Origin: Acidobacteriota bacterium
GTDB lineage: Bacteria > Acidobacteriota > Terriglobia > Bryobacterales > Bryobacteraceae
NCBI GenBank assembly: GCA_016213775.1
Contig: JACQZR010000085.1
Coordinates: 1 to 32,410 of the forward strand
Direction of reading: 5' to 3'
DNA length: 32,410 nt
The notes below the pieces were generated by a model. That model was not told the DNA's origin. It made no database searches and worked only from the letters and a program-made list of their open reading frames with translations. The translations under genes were made by a program, and so were the position numbers. How positions within the stretch are numbered: the stretch's first letter is position 1; the number at the start of each line of letters is the position of its first letter. Below, piece by piece: positions 16,901-23,884 of this stretch.

Positions 16901-17381
16901 TGAGCGCCACCAGCAGAAACGGGTTGCGATTGGCGACGGGCAGCGAGTTCGCCATCTTGGTATCGAGCGTCATGCCCATGGTTGTCGTGTTGAACTGGAC
17001 GGCAACAGGGGCGGACTCAACGGTGACGGTCTCTCGGGTGTTGCCGATCTCGAGCGTGGCGTTCACGGTAATGTCGGCACGGGCCTGCACCAGCAGATTC
17101 TGTTGGGCGAACAATTTGAAACCCGGCATCTCGACGGTAACCGAATAGTTACCAGGCTGAACGAAGTCGAAGATGTACTGGCCGAGCGACGTTGTTTGCG
17201 AGATGGATTGAATCCCGGTATCGACATTGCGCAAAGTAACCGTTGCACCGGCGATCACGGCATTTGTCGGGTCCTTCACCAGACCCTGAACCTTACCGCG
17301 CAGGTCCTGCGCGGAGACAGAAGAAACGGCAGCCATACATGCGACAGCCGCGAAAACCCAGAAACGTGGAGAGCGAAGCAT
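13956..17381 (-). CDS. Oar-like TonB-dependent receptor with carboxypeptidase-regulatory-like domain
   Basis: A 1141-residue outer-membrane protein. The signal peptide (MLRSPRFWVFAAVACMAAVS, cut after SSVSAQ) is followed by a carboxypeptidase-regulatory-like beta-sandwich (LRGKVQGLVKDPTNAVIAGA to NTRETVTVES, residues about 27-125). A plug domain follows (LPVANRNPFLLVALNPAVV, GGNTNTKNDIILDG, VDAEFGHSAGGVISMQMKSG), then a large barrel ending in the aromatic strand IQFSGRFIW. This architecture is abundant in Acidobacteria and is thought to take up oligosaccharides, peptides or other bulky ligands. The ATG at 17381 is set by GAGGGA with a 7-base spacer and by the signal peptide; a frame extension to 17444 is not needed. 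A good promoter precedes it. The heptaheme gene begins inside its 3' end, so the two are probably co-transcribed. Confidence 0.9.
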   Translation of the reverse strand: MLRSPRFWVFAAVACMAAVSSVSAQDLRGKVQGLVKDPTNAVIAGATVTLRNVDTGIQSISQTTSLGQYIFDFVQPGNYSVTVEMPGFKLFAQQNLLVQARADITVNATLEIGNTRETVTVESAPVAVQFNTTTMGMTLDTKMANSLPVANRNPFLLVALNPAVVVRSSTEQSPYHHWAASQFDVGGNTNTKNDIILDGAPSMTSQKSSYTPPMDAVQEVNLQQNAVDAEFGHSAGGVISMQMKSGTNAFHGTAYYLMRNPVANALADRVTRGKNLTRQNVWGVTQGNPILKNKLFNFFAYEGTRLSAPIITQNTLPTSAERTGDFSRSLNTQGGLRTIYDPFTTQTAGNVITRTPFAGNIIPQSRFDPTSKIMLGDLWQPNRDGVNVNNFAKSFANRFRYWNVMDRVDYNISDKLKVFGRFNKFNTFTKWDDFTGGAAAQPVDGSKRHAITYSGDAVYTINSSTVVNVRGAYNAIVDSFGVPEATLKATDLEKFWAGNSWYKAYLNDLPDIYYPGVTVNAYSSTTLGKTGYWFQEPNSYNIESKMSKNVGRHFMKAGGEFRKERTAAARPRPMAFVFNPALTSNTYNAPNTALSGDAWATFLLGALDGGSSISSIPIQRPVVDFVGLFWQDDIKLNSRLTLNVGLRYEFFTAMRDPERRLSRYLDLTVPIPDFQGANAPRLPTQATSLRTSNPIYNGAWNFTDDDNPNSWNAPKGLFMPRLGLAWRVDNNTALRIGYARYIVPATLTDGLNILGSVPYPGFDANSTTIGPLQGIPQQRLNNPFPGGLVPVSGKSLGTYTNLGTATTWYQQDFNPGVNDRINISVQRQLPFRILSDTTFFMNIGRNHPYNYDVNQVDPRIGFRVQNAVQASVPNPFFNLLPATKMPGQLRTQANVAVSELLRPYPQYNSLTETLRGGIGNRYRSLQLQFQRPFVSGFNLVAGYNYNNSRNEEFYDNVDNFTNSLTWQPAPQARHRLTGAAIYQLPFGKGRSMMGNAHPVLDALLGGWAASTLFTYNSGAYLRFGGMLVDGDPGISNPTSGQWFDTSKFKVLPAFTRRTNPLQYDSVKGPRFVNVDATLSKDFNIIRERLKFELRGEAYNLLNSWTAADPNTAVTNAQFGKLVSSRAGIYGRQIQFSGRFIW

Positions 17382-17406
17382 CTCAAAATCCCTCGTTGTT
17401 TGAACG

Positions 17407-17435
17407 ATTGTAAAGCCCCGGAGTATTGGGGACAA
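17407..17435 (-). promoter_or_regulatory. Sigma-70-like promoter of the receptor/cytochrome genes
   Basis: Minus strand: -35 TTGTCC (17430-17435), 17-base spacer, -10 TACAAT (17407-17412). Transcription would start near 17400, giving a leader of about 19 bases that contains the GAGGGA ribosome site (17389-17394). Four of six and five of six consensus bases match, at ideal spacing. Confidence 0.6.
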
Positions 17436-17622
17436 GTCTACCACTGGATGAACCGGACTGCAAATCCGGCGAACAGGGGATCAAACAAGGGATCGGCATG
17501 GCTCAACCTATCGGACTTCAAGAACGTGACTGCCGCCGGAATCCGCCACGCTAAAAGTAGATTCTTCAAACTCATTTTCTGGACCAAACGACTCAAACTG
17601 AGATTCTGAGTCAGGTTACGAG

Positions 17623-17757
17623 TTGGCGAAATTGTTGCGCATGTGGAACGACTTGGCTTGTAACCGTGCTGTTTCCGGGCGCGCGGCTGAGAGCTGAAAG
17701 CTGACCCCGGTCTCCTCTTAACGCCCCAAGCCGTCGTGGAATTACCAGTTTCGCCAA
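17623..17757. repeat. Possible 135-bp mini-element bounded by inverted repeats
   Basis: TTGGCGAAA (17623-17631) and TTTCGCCAA (17749-17757) are perfect 9-bp inverted repeats, extending imperfectly to about 13 of 16 bases inward. They bracket a non-coding segment that includes a GAGCTGAAAGCTGA-type repeat. A second, imperfect pair (GGTTACGAG with CTTGTAACC) overlaps the left half. No target duplication is visible. The 17382-17765 gap otherwise holds only the receptor promoter and no gene. Confidence 0.3.
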
Positions 17758-17765
17758 AGTCCTTT

Positions 17766-18530
17766 TCATGCTCCGCTCAAAGCCGCCGCCACTTCGTCAA
17801 GAATCTGACGGGCCGCGGCGCGGCTATCGGCGGCTCCAAGCACGGTGCGTCCGACCACAAGCAAACTGGATCCAGCGGCGATGGCCGCGGAACAGGACTC
17901 GACTCTCTTGTGGTCATGTGGGTCACCACCCGCCGGCCTAACCCCGGGAGTCACAAACAGGAACTCCGGCGGCAAGAGCTGACCGCGCCGGATGGAAGCC
18001 AATTCGGCGGGCGAACAGACGATCCCATCGAGTCCCGCCGCCCGTGCCAGAGCTACCTTGCGCCTCACCTCCATCTCGACGCTGCCCGAGACGTTCAGTT
18101 CCTCGTTGAGCGTCTGTTGACTAATGCTCGTGAGAAGCGTGACGCCAATGAACTTGGGGCGAGGGATGGATAGCCTCTCCGCAGTGCGCTCGGCGGTGTC
18201 CACTGCCTGCCTCATCATCTCCACCCCTCCAGAGGTGTGGACGGTGACGATGTGAACGCCAAGGCGGGTCACGGCATCAGCGTACCCCCCCACTGTGTTG
18301 GGGATGTCGTGAAGCTTGAGGTCGAGGAACACTTTGCAGCCGCGGTCGAGCAGCCTTTGCACCAGCGATGGACCATACCGCGTAAAGGCGAAGTTGAGCT
18401 TAAAGAAACCGATCAGATCGCTCAACTCATCGACTCGACGAACAATCTCCTGATCGTCCTCCAGGTCCAGCGCCAGACAGATACGCTCGCGCGCGCGTTC
18501 GTGGTTTCGGATCGAGCTATCGTTTGCCAT
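17766..18530 (-). CDS. pyrF: Orotidine 5'-phosphate decarboxylase
   Basis: A 254-residue cytoplasmic TIM-barrel enzyme making UMP from OMP, the last step of pyrimidine synthesis. Visible motifs in order: ICLALDLED at the first strand; FFKLNFAFTRYG with the phosphate/orotate-contacting lysine; the catalytic Asp-Lys-Asp motif in VFLDLKLHDIPNTV; VTVHTSGG; GVTLLTSIS; GIVCSPAELASIR; and the phosphate-gripping FVTPGVRPAGGDPHDHKR. Length is normal. The ATG at 18530 follows GGAG with a suitable spacer; the longer frame to 18590 has no support. It is a lone gene here, not part of a pyrimidine operon. FKLN replaces the more common KVG/KIG after the first lysine strand, a minor variation. Confidence 0.93.
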   Translation of the reverse strand: MANDSSIRNHERARERICLALDLEDDQEIVRRVDELSDLIGFFKLNFAFTRYGPSLVQRLLDRGCKVFLDLKLHDIPNTVGGYADAVTRLGVHIVTVHTSGGVEMMRQAVDTAERTAERLSIPRPKFIGVTLLTSISQQTLNEELNVSGSVEMEVRRKVALARAAGLDGIVCSPAELASIRRGQLLPPEFLFVTPGVRPAGGDPHDHKRVESCSAAIAAGSSLLVVGRTVLGAADSRAAARQILDEVAAALSGA

Positions 18531-18741
18531 GGATTCTCCGCGGGGTTTGACAGACCGTCCCCAATCTATGTTGGCGCGGCCATCGAACAATGGTAACGCG
18601 CCTGCCAGGCCCCTCGCCGGTTGAGTAGTCGTCGCTGGGCAGTCAAACGACGAGGCACGGCGGCCACCACTTCGTGCAGCCTTTCGAGTAGGCTGCGTGT
18701 TGGTCCGCGGGTTGCAGTGAGCACAAGCTGAGGTGGCAGCT

Positions 18742-18936
18742 ATGACACGACAGAAACATGAAGAACTGCACGGGGAAGATCAGACTGAGCAAGAGAATCC
18801 CCATCATCATGAAACGGTGAACGAAGATCTGGAAATAGGTGACAACAAGGTGAAACCGGCTGCGATCCTGCTTATTCTTGGAGCGGGCGGACTGCTGATA
18901 TACGTCGCGTATGTAGTTCTCGGAGTTGGCACCTGA
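18742..18936 (+). CDS. Small membrane protein with charged, His-containing N-terminus
   Basis: A 64-residue protein. The first 40 residues are highly charged (KHEELHGEDQTEQENPHHHE, VNEDLEIGDNKVK). One transmembrane helix follows (PAAILLILGAGGLLIYVAYV, VLGVGT). The ATG at 18742 is preceded by GAGGTGG at a 5-base spacing; an in-frame GTG at 18733 would place the ribosome site inside the gene. A single-pass protein with a cytoplasmic acidic tail is likely. The HHH run could bind a metal, but that is a guess. Family not recognised. The opposite-strand frame (18643-18957) is a shadow. Confidence 0.6.
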   Translation: MTRQKHEELHGEDQTEQENPHHHETVNEDLEIGDNKVKPAAILLILGAGGLLIYVAYVVLGVGT

Positions 18937-19052
18937 GTGCCCTTCGATCCGCCACAATCGGGTTTATATTGGCAAATCTCAAGAATCCACCGCTTCGCAG
19001 CCGGAAGGAAAAATCTACCCGGACCTCCGATTCATGAGATGGTAGAAGTGCC

Positions 19053-21305
19053 ATGAGGGAGATCCTGGCGTGCTTACTTCTCGGCGCCGTGGCCCTGCCC
19101 GCCGACGAATTCGATAGCCTGCGCCTGCGCTGGCGTCAGACCATGACCGGGGGAGAGACCGATGCTGCTCTGCCCCAGATCCGGTCACGACTGACGGCAA
19201 TCGAGTCGACGGCTCGCGGCTATTGGGACAGCATGGACAAGTCTCCTACGCGCCGCGCTCTTTGGAGCGATCTCGCCAGCGCCACCAGCTCCAGCCAGAT
19301 CACCGGCAATTGGCGCCGGCTCCGCGACATGGCCCTCGCTTGGGCCACACCCGGTCAGAGCTACCACGGAAGCGCCGAATTGCTGGCAGCCGTCCGCGGC
19401 GGCATGGACTGGATGGAAGCCAACCGCTACAACGCCCGCGTCACCAACAAATATGACAACTGGTGGGATTGGGAGATCGGCTCCCCCATCGAAGTGGGAA
19501 ACATACTCATCCTGCTGTACGACGAGCTCACCCCGCAGGAACTCGCCAAACACGCCGCCGCCATCGACCGCTTCGTCGCCGACCCGCGCATCATGGTCAC
19601 CAGCACCGTCTCCACCGGCGCCAATCGCGTCTGGAAATGCAAAGGCGCAATCCTGCGGGCCATCGTCGCGCGCGATGCAGCCAAGCTGAAGCTGTCGAGC
19701 GACGCGCTCAGTCCCGTGTTTGCCTACGTCACGGCCGGTGACGGATTCTATGAAGACGGAAGCTTCATCCAACACGGCCGGCATCCCTATACCGGCGGAT
19801 ACGGGAATTCGCTGCTGAACGACGTGGCTGACGTTCTGTTCCTGCTCGCGGGCTCGACTTGGGATGTCACCGACCCCGCGCGCGAGAACGTGTGGCGATG
19901 GGTGGTGGAGAGTTTTGAGCCGGTCATCTATCGCGGCGCCATGATGGACATGGTGCGCGGCCGCGAACTCTCGCGGTCCGGTTCCCTTGACCATGCCGTC
20001 GGGCATGGCACAGCGTCCGCGATCCTCCGCTTGTCGTCGTTTGCACCTTCCGAAATCGCACCGCGCATGAAAGCAATGCTGCGCGAATGGTACATTTCCG
20101 ATACCGCACGCAATTGGGCCACCGGCCGTACGACCGAGCAGATCATGGCCATCCGCCGTCTGCTCGACGACGACAGTGTCGCGCCCCGCGGCGAGCTGAT
20201 CGGCTCCTGGGTGTTCGCAAGCATGGACCGCGTGGTGCACCTGCGGCCGGGCTGGGGATTGGGCATCGCGATGCACTCCAGCCGCGTCTACAACTACGAA
20301 AGCATCAACAGGGAGAACCTGCGCGCCTGGCACACTTCTGATGGGATGACGTATCTCTACAATCAGGATCTGGCGCAGTTTTCCGATAACTACTGGCCAA
20401 CGGTTGACCCGCAGCGCTTACCGGGCACCACCGTCATCGCGGGTTCCACGGCGCGACAGAGCCAGGTGGGCGGAAGCAATATTGCCGGTGGCGCCACGCT
20501 CAACGGTTTCACCGCTGCGATGATGCGTCTCCGTCCGGACGGGCGCGAGTTGGAGGCCAACAAATCGTGGTTCCTCTTTGATGGCGAAGTGGTGGCGATG
20601 GGATCTGGCATTCATTCCACTGCGGCGGGGAAAGCCGTCGAGACCATCGTGGAAAACCGGCTGATACGCGGAGCGCCCGAATTCACTCGCGCTGAAGACG
20701 GCACTTGGGCCCACCTTGCCGATACGGGCACCGGCTACTACTTCCCCACGGCGCGCGACTGGCAGACCTTGCGCGAAGACCGCGCCGGATCGTGGTCGCT
20801 ACTCAACGCCGGCGGCTCCACCGCATCACTGACCCGCCGCTTTCAGACCATTTGGTTCGACCATGGCGCACAGCCTGCCGGTGCTGCCTACGCGTATGCG
20901 CTGCTTCCCGGGCTGGATGCCGATCAGACCGCGGCCTACGCAGCGGCCCCTCAATTCCGCATCCTGGAACACACGCCCTCCATACACGCAGTTGTCGAGG
21001 AAACGTTGGGCCTGCGCGCCGCCAGTTTCTTTGCCGCCGTACAGCAGAACTCCGCCGGAATCGCATCCGACGGAGTCGCATCCGTGCTCGCGCTGGAAAC
21101 GGAAGGCGTTCTCATCGTTGGAGTGGCCGATCCGACGCAGGCAAATAACACCGGACTCCGCATCACTTTCGATCGCGACGCTTCGGAAGTCATCGAAAAG
21201 GATGCAGCAGTGCAAGTAGAGCAGCTAGCCCCGGTGGTGATCAAGGTGGATACGCGCGCCACGCGCGGGCGCACGCTACGTGTCCGCCTCCGGCTAGTGC
21301 AATAG
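19053..21305 (+). CDS. Polysaccharide lyase family 8 (hyaluronate/chondroitin/xanthan lyase-like)
   Basis: The protein is 750 residues with a short signal peptide (MREILACLLLGAVALPADEF). The N-terminal alpha/alpha toroid (about 20-390) carries NWWDWEIGSP (Asn136, Trp137, Trp138), TGANRVWKCKGA (Asn191), SFIQHGRHPYTGGYG (His241, Tyr250) and MVRGRELSRSG (Arg304). The spacings Asn191-His241-Tyr250-Arg304 (50, 9, 54) equal those of Asn349-His399-Tyr408-Arg462 in pneumococcal hyaluronate lyase, so the catalytic set is intact. Beta-sandwich domains fill the rest (about 400-750). It should cut uronic-acid polysaccharides by beta-elimination outside the cytoplasm; which one cannot be told from sequence. 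The ADOP permease gene starts 54 bases downstream. Confidence 0.9.
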   Translation: MREILACLLLGAVALPADEFDSLRLRWRQTMTGGETDAALPQIRSRLTAIESTARGYWDSMDKSPTRRALWSDLASATSSSQITGNWRRLRDMALAWATPGQSYHGSAELLAAVRGGMDWMEANRYNARVTNKYDNWWDWEIGSPIEVGNILILLYDELTPQELAKHAAAIDRFVADPRIMVTSTVSTGANRVWKCKGAILRAIVARDAAKLKLSSDALSPVFAYVTAGDGFYEDGSFIQHGRHPYTGGYGNSLLNDVADVLFLLAGSTWDVTDPARENVWRWVVESFEPVIYRGAMMDMVRGRELSRSGSLDHAVGHGTASAILRLSSFAPSEIAPRMKAMLREWYISDTARNWATGRTTEQIMAIRRLLDDDSVAPRGELIGSWVFASMDRVVHLRPGWGLGIAMHSSRVYNYESINRENLRAWHTSDGMTYLYNQDLAQFSDNYWPTVDPQRLPGTTVIAGSTARQSQVGGSNIAGGATLNGFTAAMMRLRPDGRELEANKSWFLFDGEVVAMGSGIHSTAAGKAVETIVENRLIRGAPEFTRAEDGTWAHLADTGTGYYFPTARDWQTLREDRAGSWSLLNAGGSTASLTRRFQTIWFDHGAQPAGAAYAYALLPGLDADQTAAYAAAPQFRILEHTPSIHAVVEETLGLRAASFFAAVQQNSAGIASDGVASVLALETEGVLIVGVADPTQANNTGLRITFDRDASEVIEKDAAVQVEQLAPVVIKVDTRATRGRTLRVRLRLVQ

Positions 21306-21359
21306 CTACGACCGGGAAAATCCAACGAAACTTTTCCTTGCAGCAAGCGTAATCTCTAC

Positions 21360-23879
21360 ATGGCAATCCTTACCCTGGCGGTTTCCTTCTGGAAAGACTT
21401 CACCCACGGTCTGCGCCTGCTGCGGTTGAATCCGGGATTCGCGGGCACTGCCGTCCTCTCGCTCGCGCTGGGCATCGCCGCCAACACATCCATTTTCACG
21501 CTCGTCGATCAGATCATCCTGCGAATGCTCCCGGTAGAGAACCCGAAGGAACTCGTCCAGTTCCGTATGGAAGGGGGGCGCTTCGGGTCGCAAAACGGAG
21601 ATGGGCGTCACACATTCTCCTATCCTCTCTACGTCGATTTTCGCGAAAAGAACACGGTCTTCTCCGGCCTCACCGGCCAATATTTTGACCGAGTGAGTCT
21701 CACCGCCGGCGAGCGCAGCGATATGGCGGATGTCTCGTGGGTAGCTGGCAATTTCTTCACCATGTTAGGCGTCCGGCCGCACATCGGCCGCGTGCTCACA
21801 GCCGAAGATGACGACCCCGGAAAGGGGAGTCCGGCAGTGGTACTCCAATATGATTTCTGGCAAAGCCGCTATGCGGGAGATCGCAATGTCGTCGGCTCCA
21901 CCATCCGGCTGAACGGCTCACCGTTCACGGTGGCGGGCGTCGCCAGCCCCGAATTTGGCGGGACCGGCGCCGGACAATTAACCCAGGTCTGGGTACCAGT
22001 CACGATGAGAACCACGCTCTCGCCGGATTGGACCTCCGAACTGAAAAATGAGCGCTCGGCGTGGTTTTACCTTTTCGCGCGTTTGAAGCCTGGCGTCACC
22101 ATCGACCAGGCACAATCGGCAATGCGGGTCCTGCATGATCAGCGCAAACAGGAGGAATTGAAGGGACAATTCTTTCTGAAATTCCCCGACACGAAAGACC
22201 GCTTCCTCCGGCAGACGTTGTCTCTCATACCCGCCGACCGCGGGATGTCTCAGTTGCGCTCCACCTTTGAAAAACCGCTCGTCGTGCTCCAATGGCTGGT
22301 GGGCATCGTGTTGCTGATAGCCTGTACCAATGTCGCCAACCTGCATCTGGCGCGAGCAGCGGCGCGGCAGCGGGAAATCGCCATCCGAAGCGCGCTCGGG
22401 GCCAGCCGGGCTCAAATGGTACGGCAGCTCTTTGTCGAGAGTTCGATCCTCGCAGTTGCTGGAGGTGCCGGCGGCCTTTTGCTGAGCAGTTGGCTCGCGC
22501 GGGGCCTTGTGCGCTTCCTGCCCTACGATCCATCCACGCTGTCCCTTTCCACCGCACCGGACACCCGGGTGTTGCTGTTCACCATGGCTATCACCCTGGC
22601 GACAGCCCTCATTTTTGGACTTGTACCGGCCTTTCGCGGTTCCAACGTGCCCGCTTCCACAACGCTCAAAGAGGAAGCGGGCTCGGTCACAGGCGGTCAC
22701 GGTCACGTCCGGATGAGAAAAACCTTCGTCGCCCTCCAGGTCGCGTTGTCCGCACTGCTGCTCATCGGCGCGGGGCTGTTTGTCCGCACTCTCGACAACT
22801 TGCGCAACGTCAGGCTCGGCTTCGATGTGGAGAACGTGTTGATGTTTGGAGTCAGGCCAGCCACCCAATACAGCGAAACACGCAAGCTGCAGATGTTCCG
22901 ATCGCTAGTAGAAGGCCTGGCAACCGTTCCCGGCGTCAAATCTGTCGGAGCGAACTCCTCACGACTTCTTACGGGCGGCCGTTGGGATAGCCAGATCAGT
23001 ATTCCCGGCGTCGCCAAGGTGAACGGCCAGGTCCCGGCGAGCTTCTTCAACGCTGTGACGCCCGGATACTTTGAAACGCTCGGGATTCCGATCAAGTTGG
23101 GGCGCGATTTCTCGTGGCGCGACTGGGGCGGCTCGCGCAAAGTAGCACTCGTGAATGAAGCCTTGGTGAAGCAATACTTCGATGGTGCTAACCCCGTCGG
23201 GAGACAGATGGCACAGGGTCGCGACGTCCCCGCGGATACCGAAATCATCGGCGTATTCGGGAACGCCCGCTATCACGACGTGCGCGGCGAGATTCCGCCG
23301 CAAACCTTCCTCAACATCGACGGCCGCATGCGGTTCGTCGGCAGCGTCAACGTGTACGCACGTATCCAGGGCGATCCGCGCGTTGTGATGCCCGCTCTGC
23401 GCGAACAGGTGCGCCGCGTCGATTCGAACCTCGTTGTGTTCGACATGCGAATGATGGACGACCAGCTCAACCGCCGCCTGGCCAACGAACGTATGCTCTC
23501 CTATCTTTCCGGCGGATTCGCCTTTCTCGCCACTCTGCTCGCTGTCGTCGGGCTTCACGGCGTCCTGGCCTTCGTCGTCACCAGACGCACACGCGAGATT
23601 GGAATTCGCATCGCCCTGGGCGCCGGTCAGGGGACGGTCATCCAACTCGTAATGCGGGAGATGAGCGCAGTCATTCTCATGGGGCTGGCCGCGGGCGTGA
23701 TCACAGCGCTTGTCTGTGGCAGATACGTCGAAACGCAGTTGTTTGGGGTTAAGGCACTTGATGTGCCCGTCATCGTCATCAGCATCGTCCTGCTGCTGGC
23801 GGCTTCCCTTATCGCGTCGCTGTTGCCGGCCTGGCGCGCTTCGCGGATCTCTCCCATTCGGGCGTTGCGCTGGGAATAA
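21360..23879 (+). CDS. ADOP-family permease without an adjacent ATPase
   Basis: An 839-residue protein with the same two-half architecture as the permease at 1864-4308. The N-terminus reads FWKDFTHGLRLLRLNPGFAG, then the first helix with SLALGIAANTSIFTLVDQII. FtsX-type helices follow at LVGIVLLIACTNVANLHLA with REIAIRSALGASRAQMVRQL, and again near the C-terminus at LLAVVGLHGVLAFVVTRRTR with EIGIRIALGAGQGTVIQLV. It ends SRISPIRALRWE, the usual ADOP tail. There is no ATPase gene within the window on either side, so it is a true orphan permease, as the family name says. It may act without ATP hydrolysis or borrow a distant ATPase. The ATG is the first good start; there is no clear ribosome site. 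Confidence 0.88.
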   Translation: MAILTLAVSFWKDFTHGLRLLRLNPGFAGTAVLSLALGIAANTSIFTLVDQIILRMLPVENPKELVQFRMEGGRFGSQNGDGRHTFSYPLYVDFREKNTVFSGLTGQYFDRVSLTAGERSDMADVSWVAGNFFTMLGVRPHIGRVLTAEDDDPGKGSPAVVLQYDFWQSRYAGDRNVVGSTIRLNGSPFTVAGVASPEFGGTGAGQLTQVWVPVTMRTTLSPDWTSELKNERSAWFYLFARLKPGVTIDQAQSAMRVLHDQRKQEELKGQFFLKFPDTKDRFLRQTLSLIPADRGMSQLRSTFEKPLVVLQWLVGIVLLIACTNVANLHLARAAARQREIAIRSALGASRAQMVRQLFVESSILAVAGGAGGLLLSSWLARGLVRFLPYDPSTLSLSTAPDTRVLLFTMAITLATALIFGLVPAFRGSNVPASTTLKEEAGSVTGGHGHVRMRKTFVALQVALSALLLIGAGLFVRTLDNLRNVRLGFDVENVLMFGVRPATQYSETRKLQMFRSLVEGLATVPGVKSVGANSSRLLTGGRWDSQISIPGVAKVNGQVPASFFNAVTPGYFETLGIPIKLGRDFSWRDWGGSRKVALVNEALVKQYFDGANPVGRQMAQGRDVPADTEIIGVFGNARYHDVRGEIPPQTFLNIDGRMRFVGSVNVYARIQGDPRVVMPALREQVRRVDSNLVVFDMRMMDDQLNRRLANERMLSYLSGGFAFLATLLAVVGLHGVLAFVVTRRTREIGIRIALGAGQGTVIQLVMREMSAVILMGLAAGVITALVCGRYVETQLFGVKALDVPVIVISIVLLLAASLIASLLPAWRASRISPIRALRWE

Positions 23880-23884
23880 TCAGG

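Noticed and set aside
16242-17609. 455-codon open frame on the plus strand
   Set aside because: It is mostly antisense to the N-terminal part of the receptor. No ribosome site or family motif.
18643-18957. 104-codon minus-strand frame with a hydrophobic stretch and CHSCH
   Set aside because: The hydrophobic run and CHSCH arise from the antisense of the acidic/His-rich small protein. The plus-strand frame has a good ribosome site and this one does not.
19185-20333. 382-codon open frame on the minus strand
   Set aside because: It is antisense to the PL8 lyase, whose catalytic residues are all identified.
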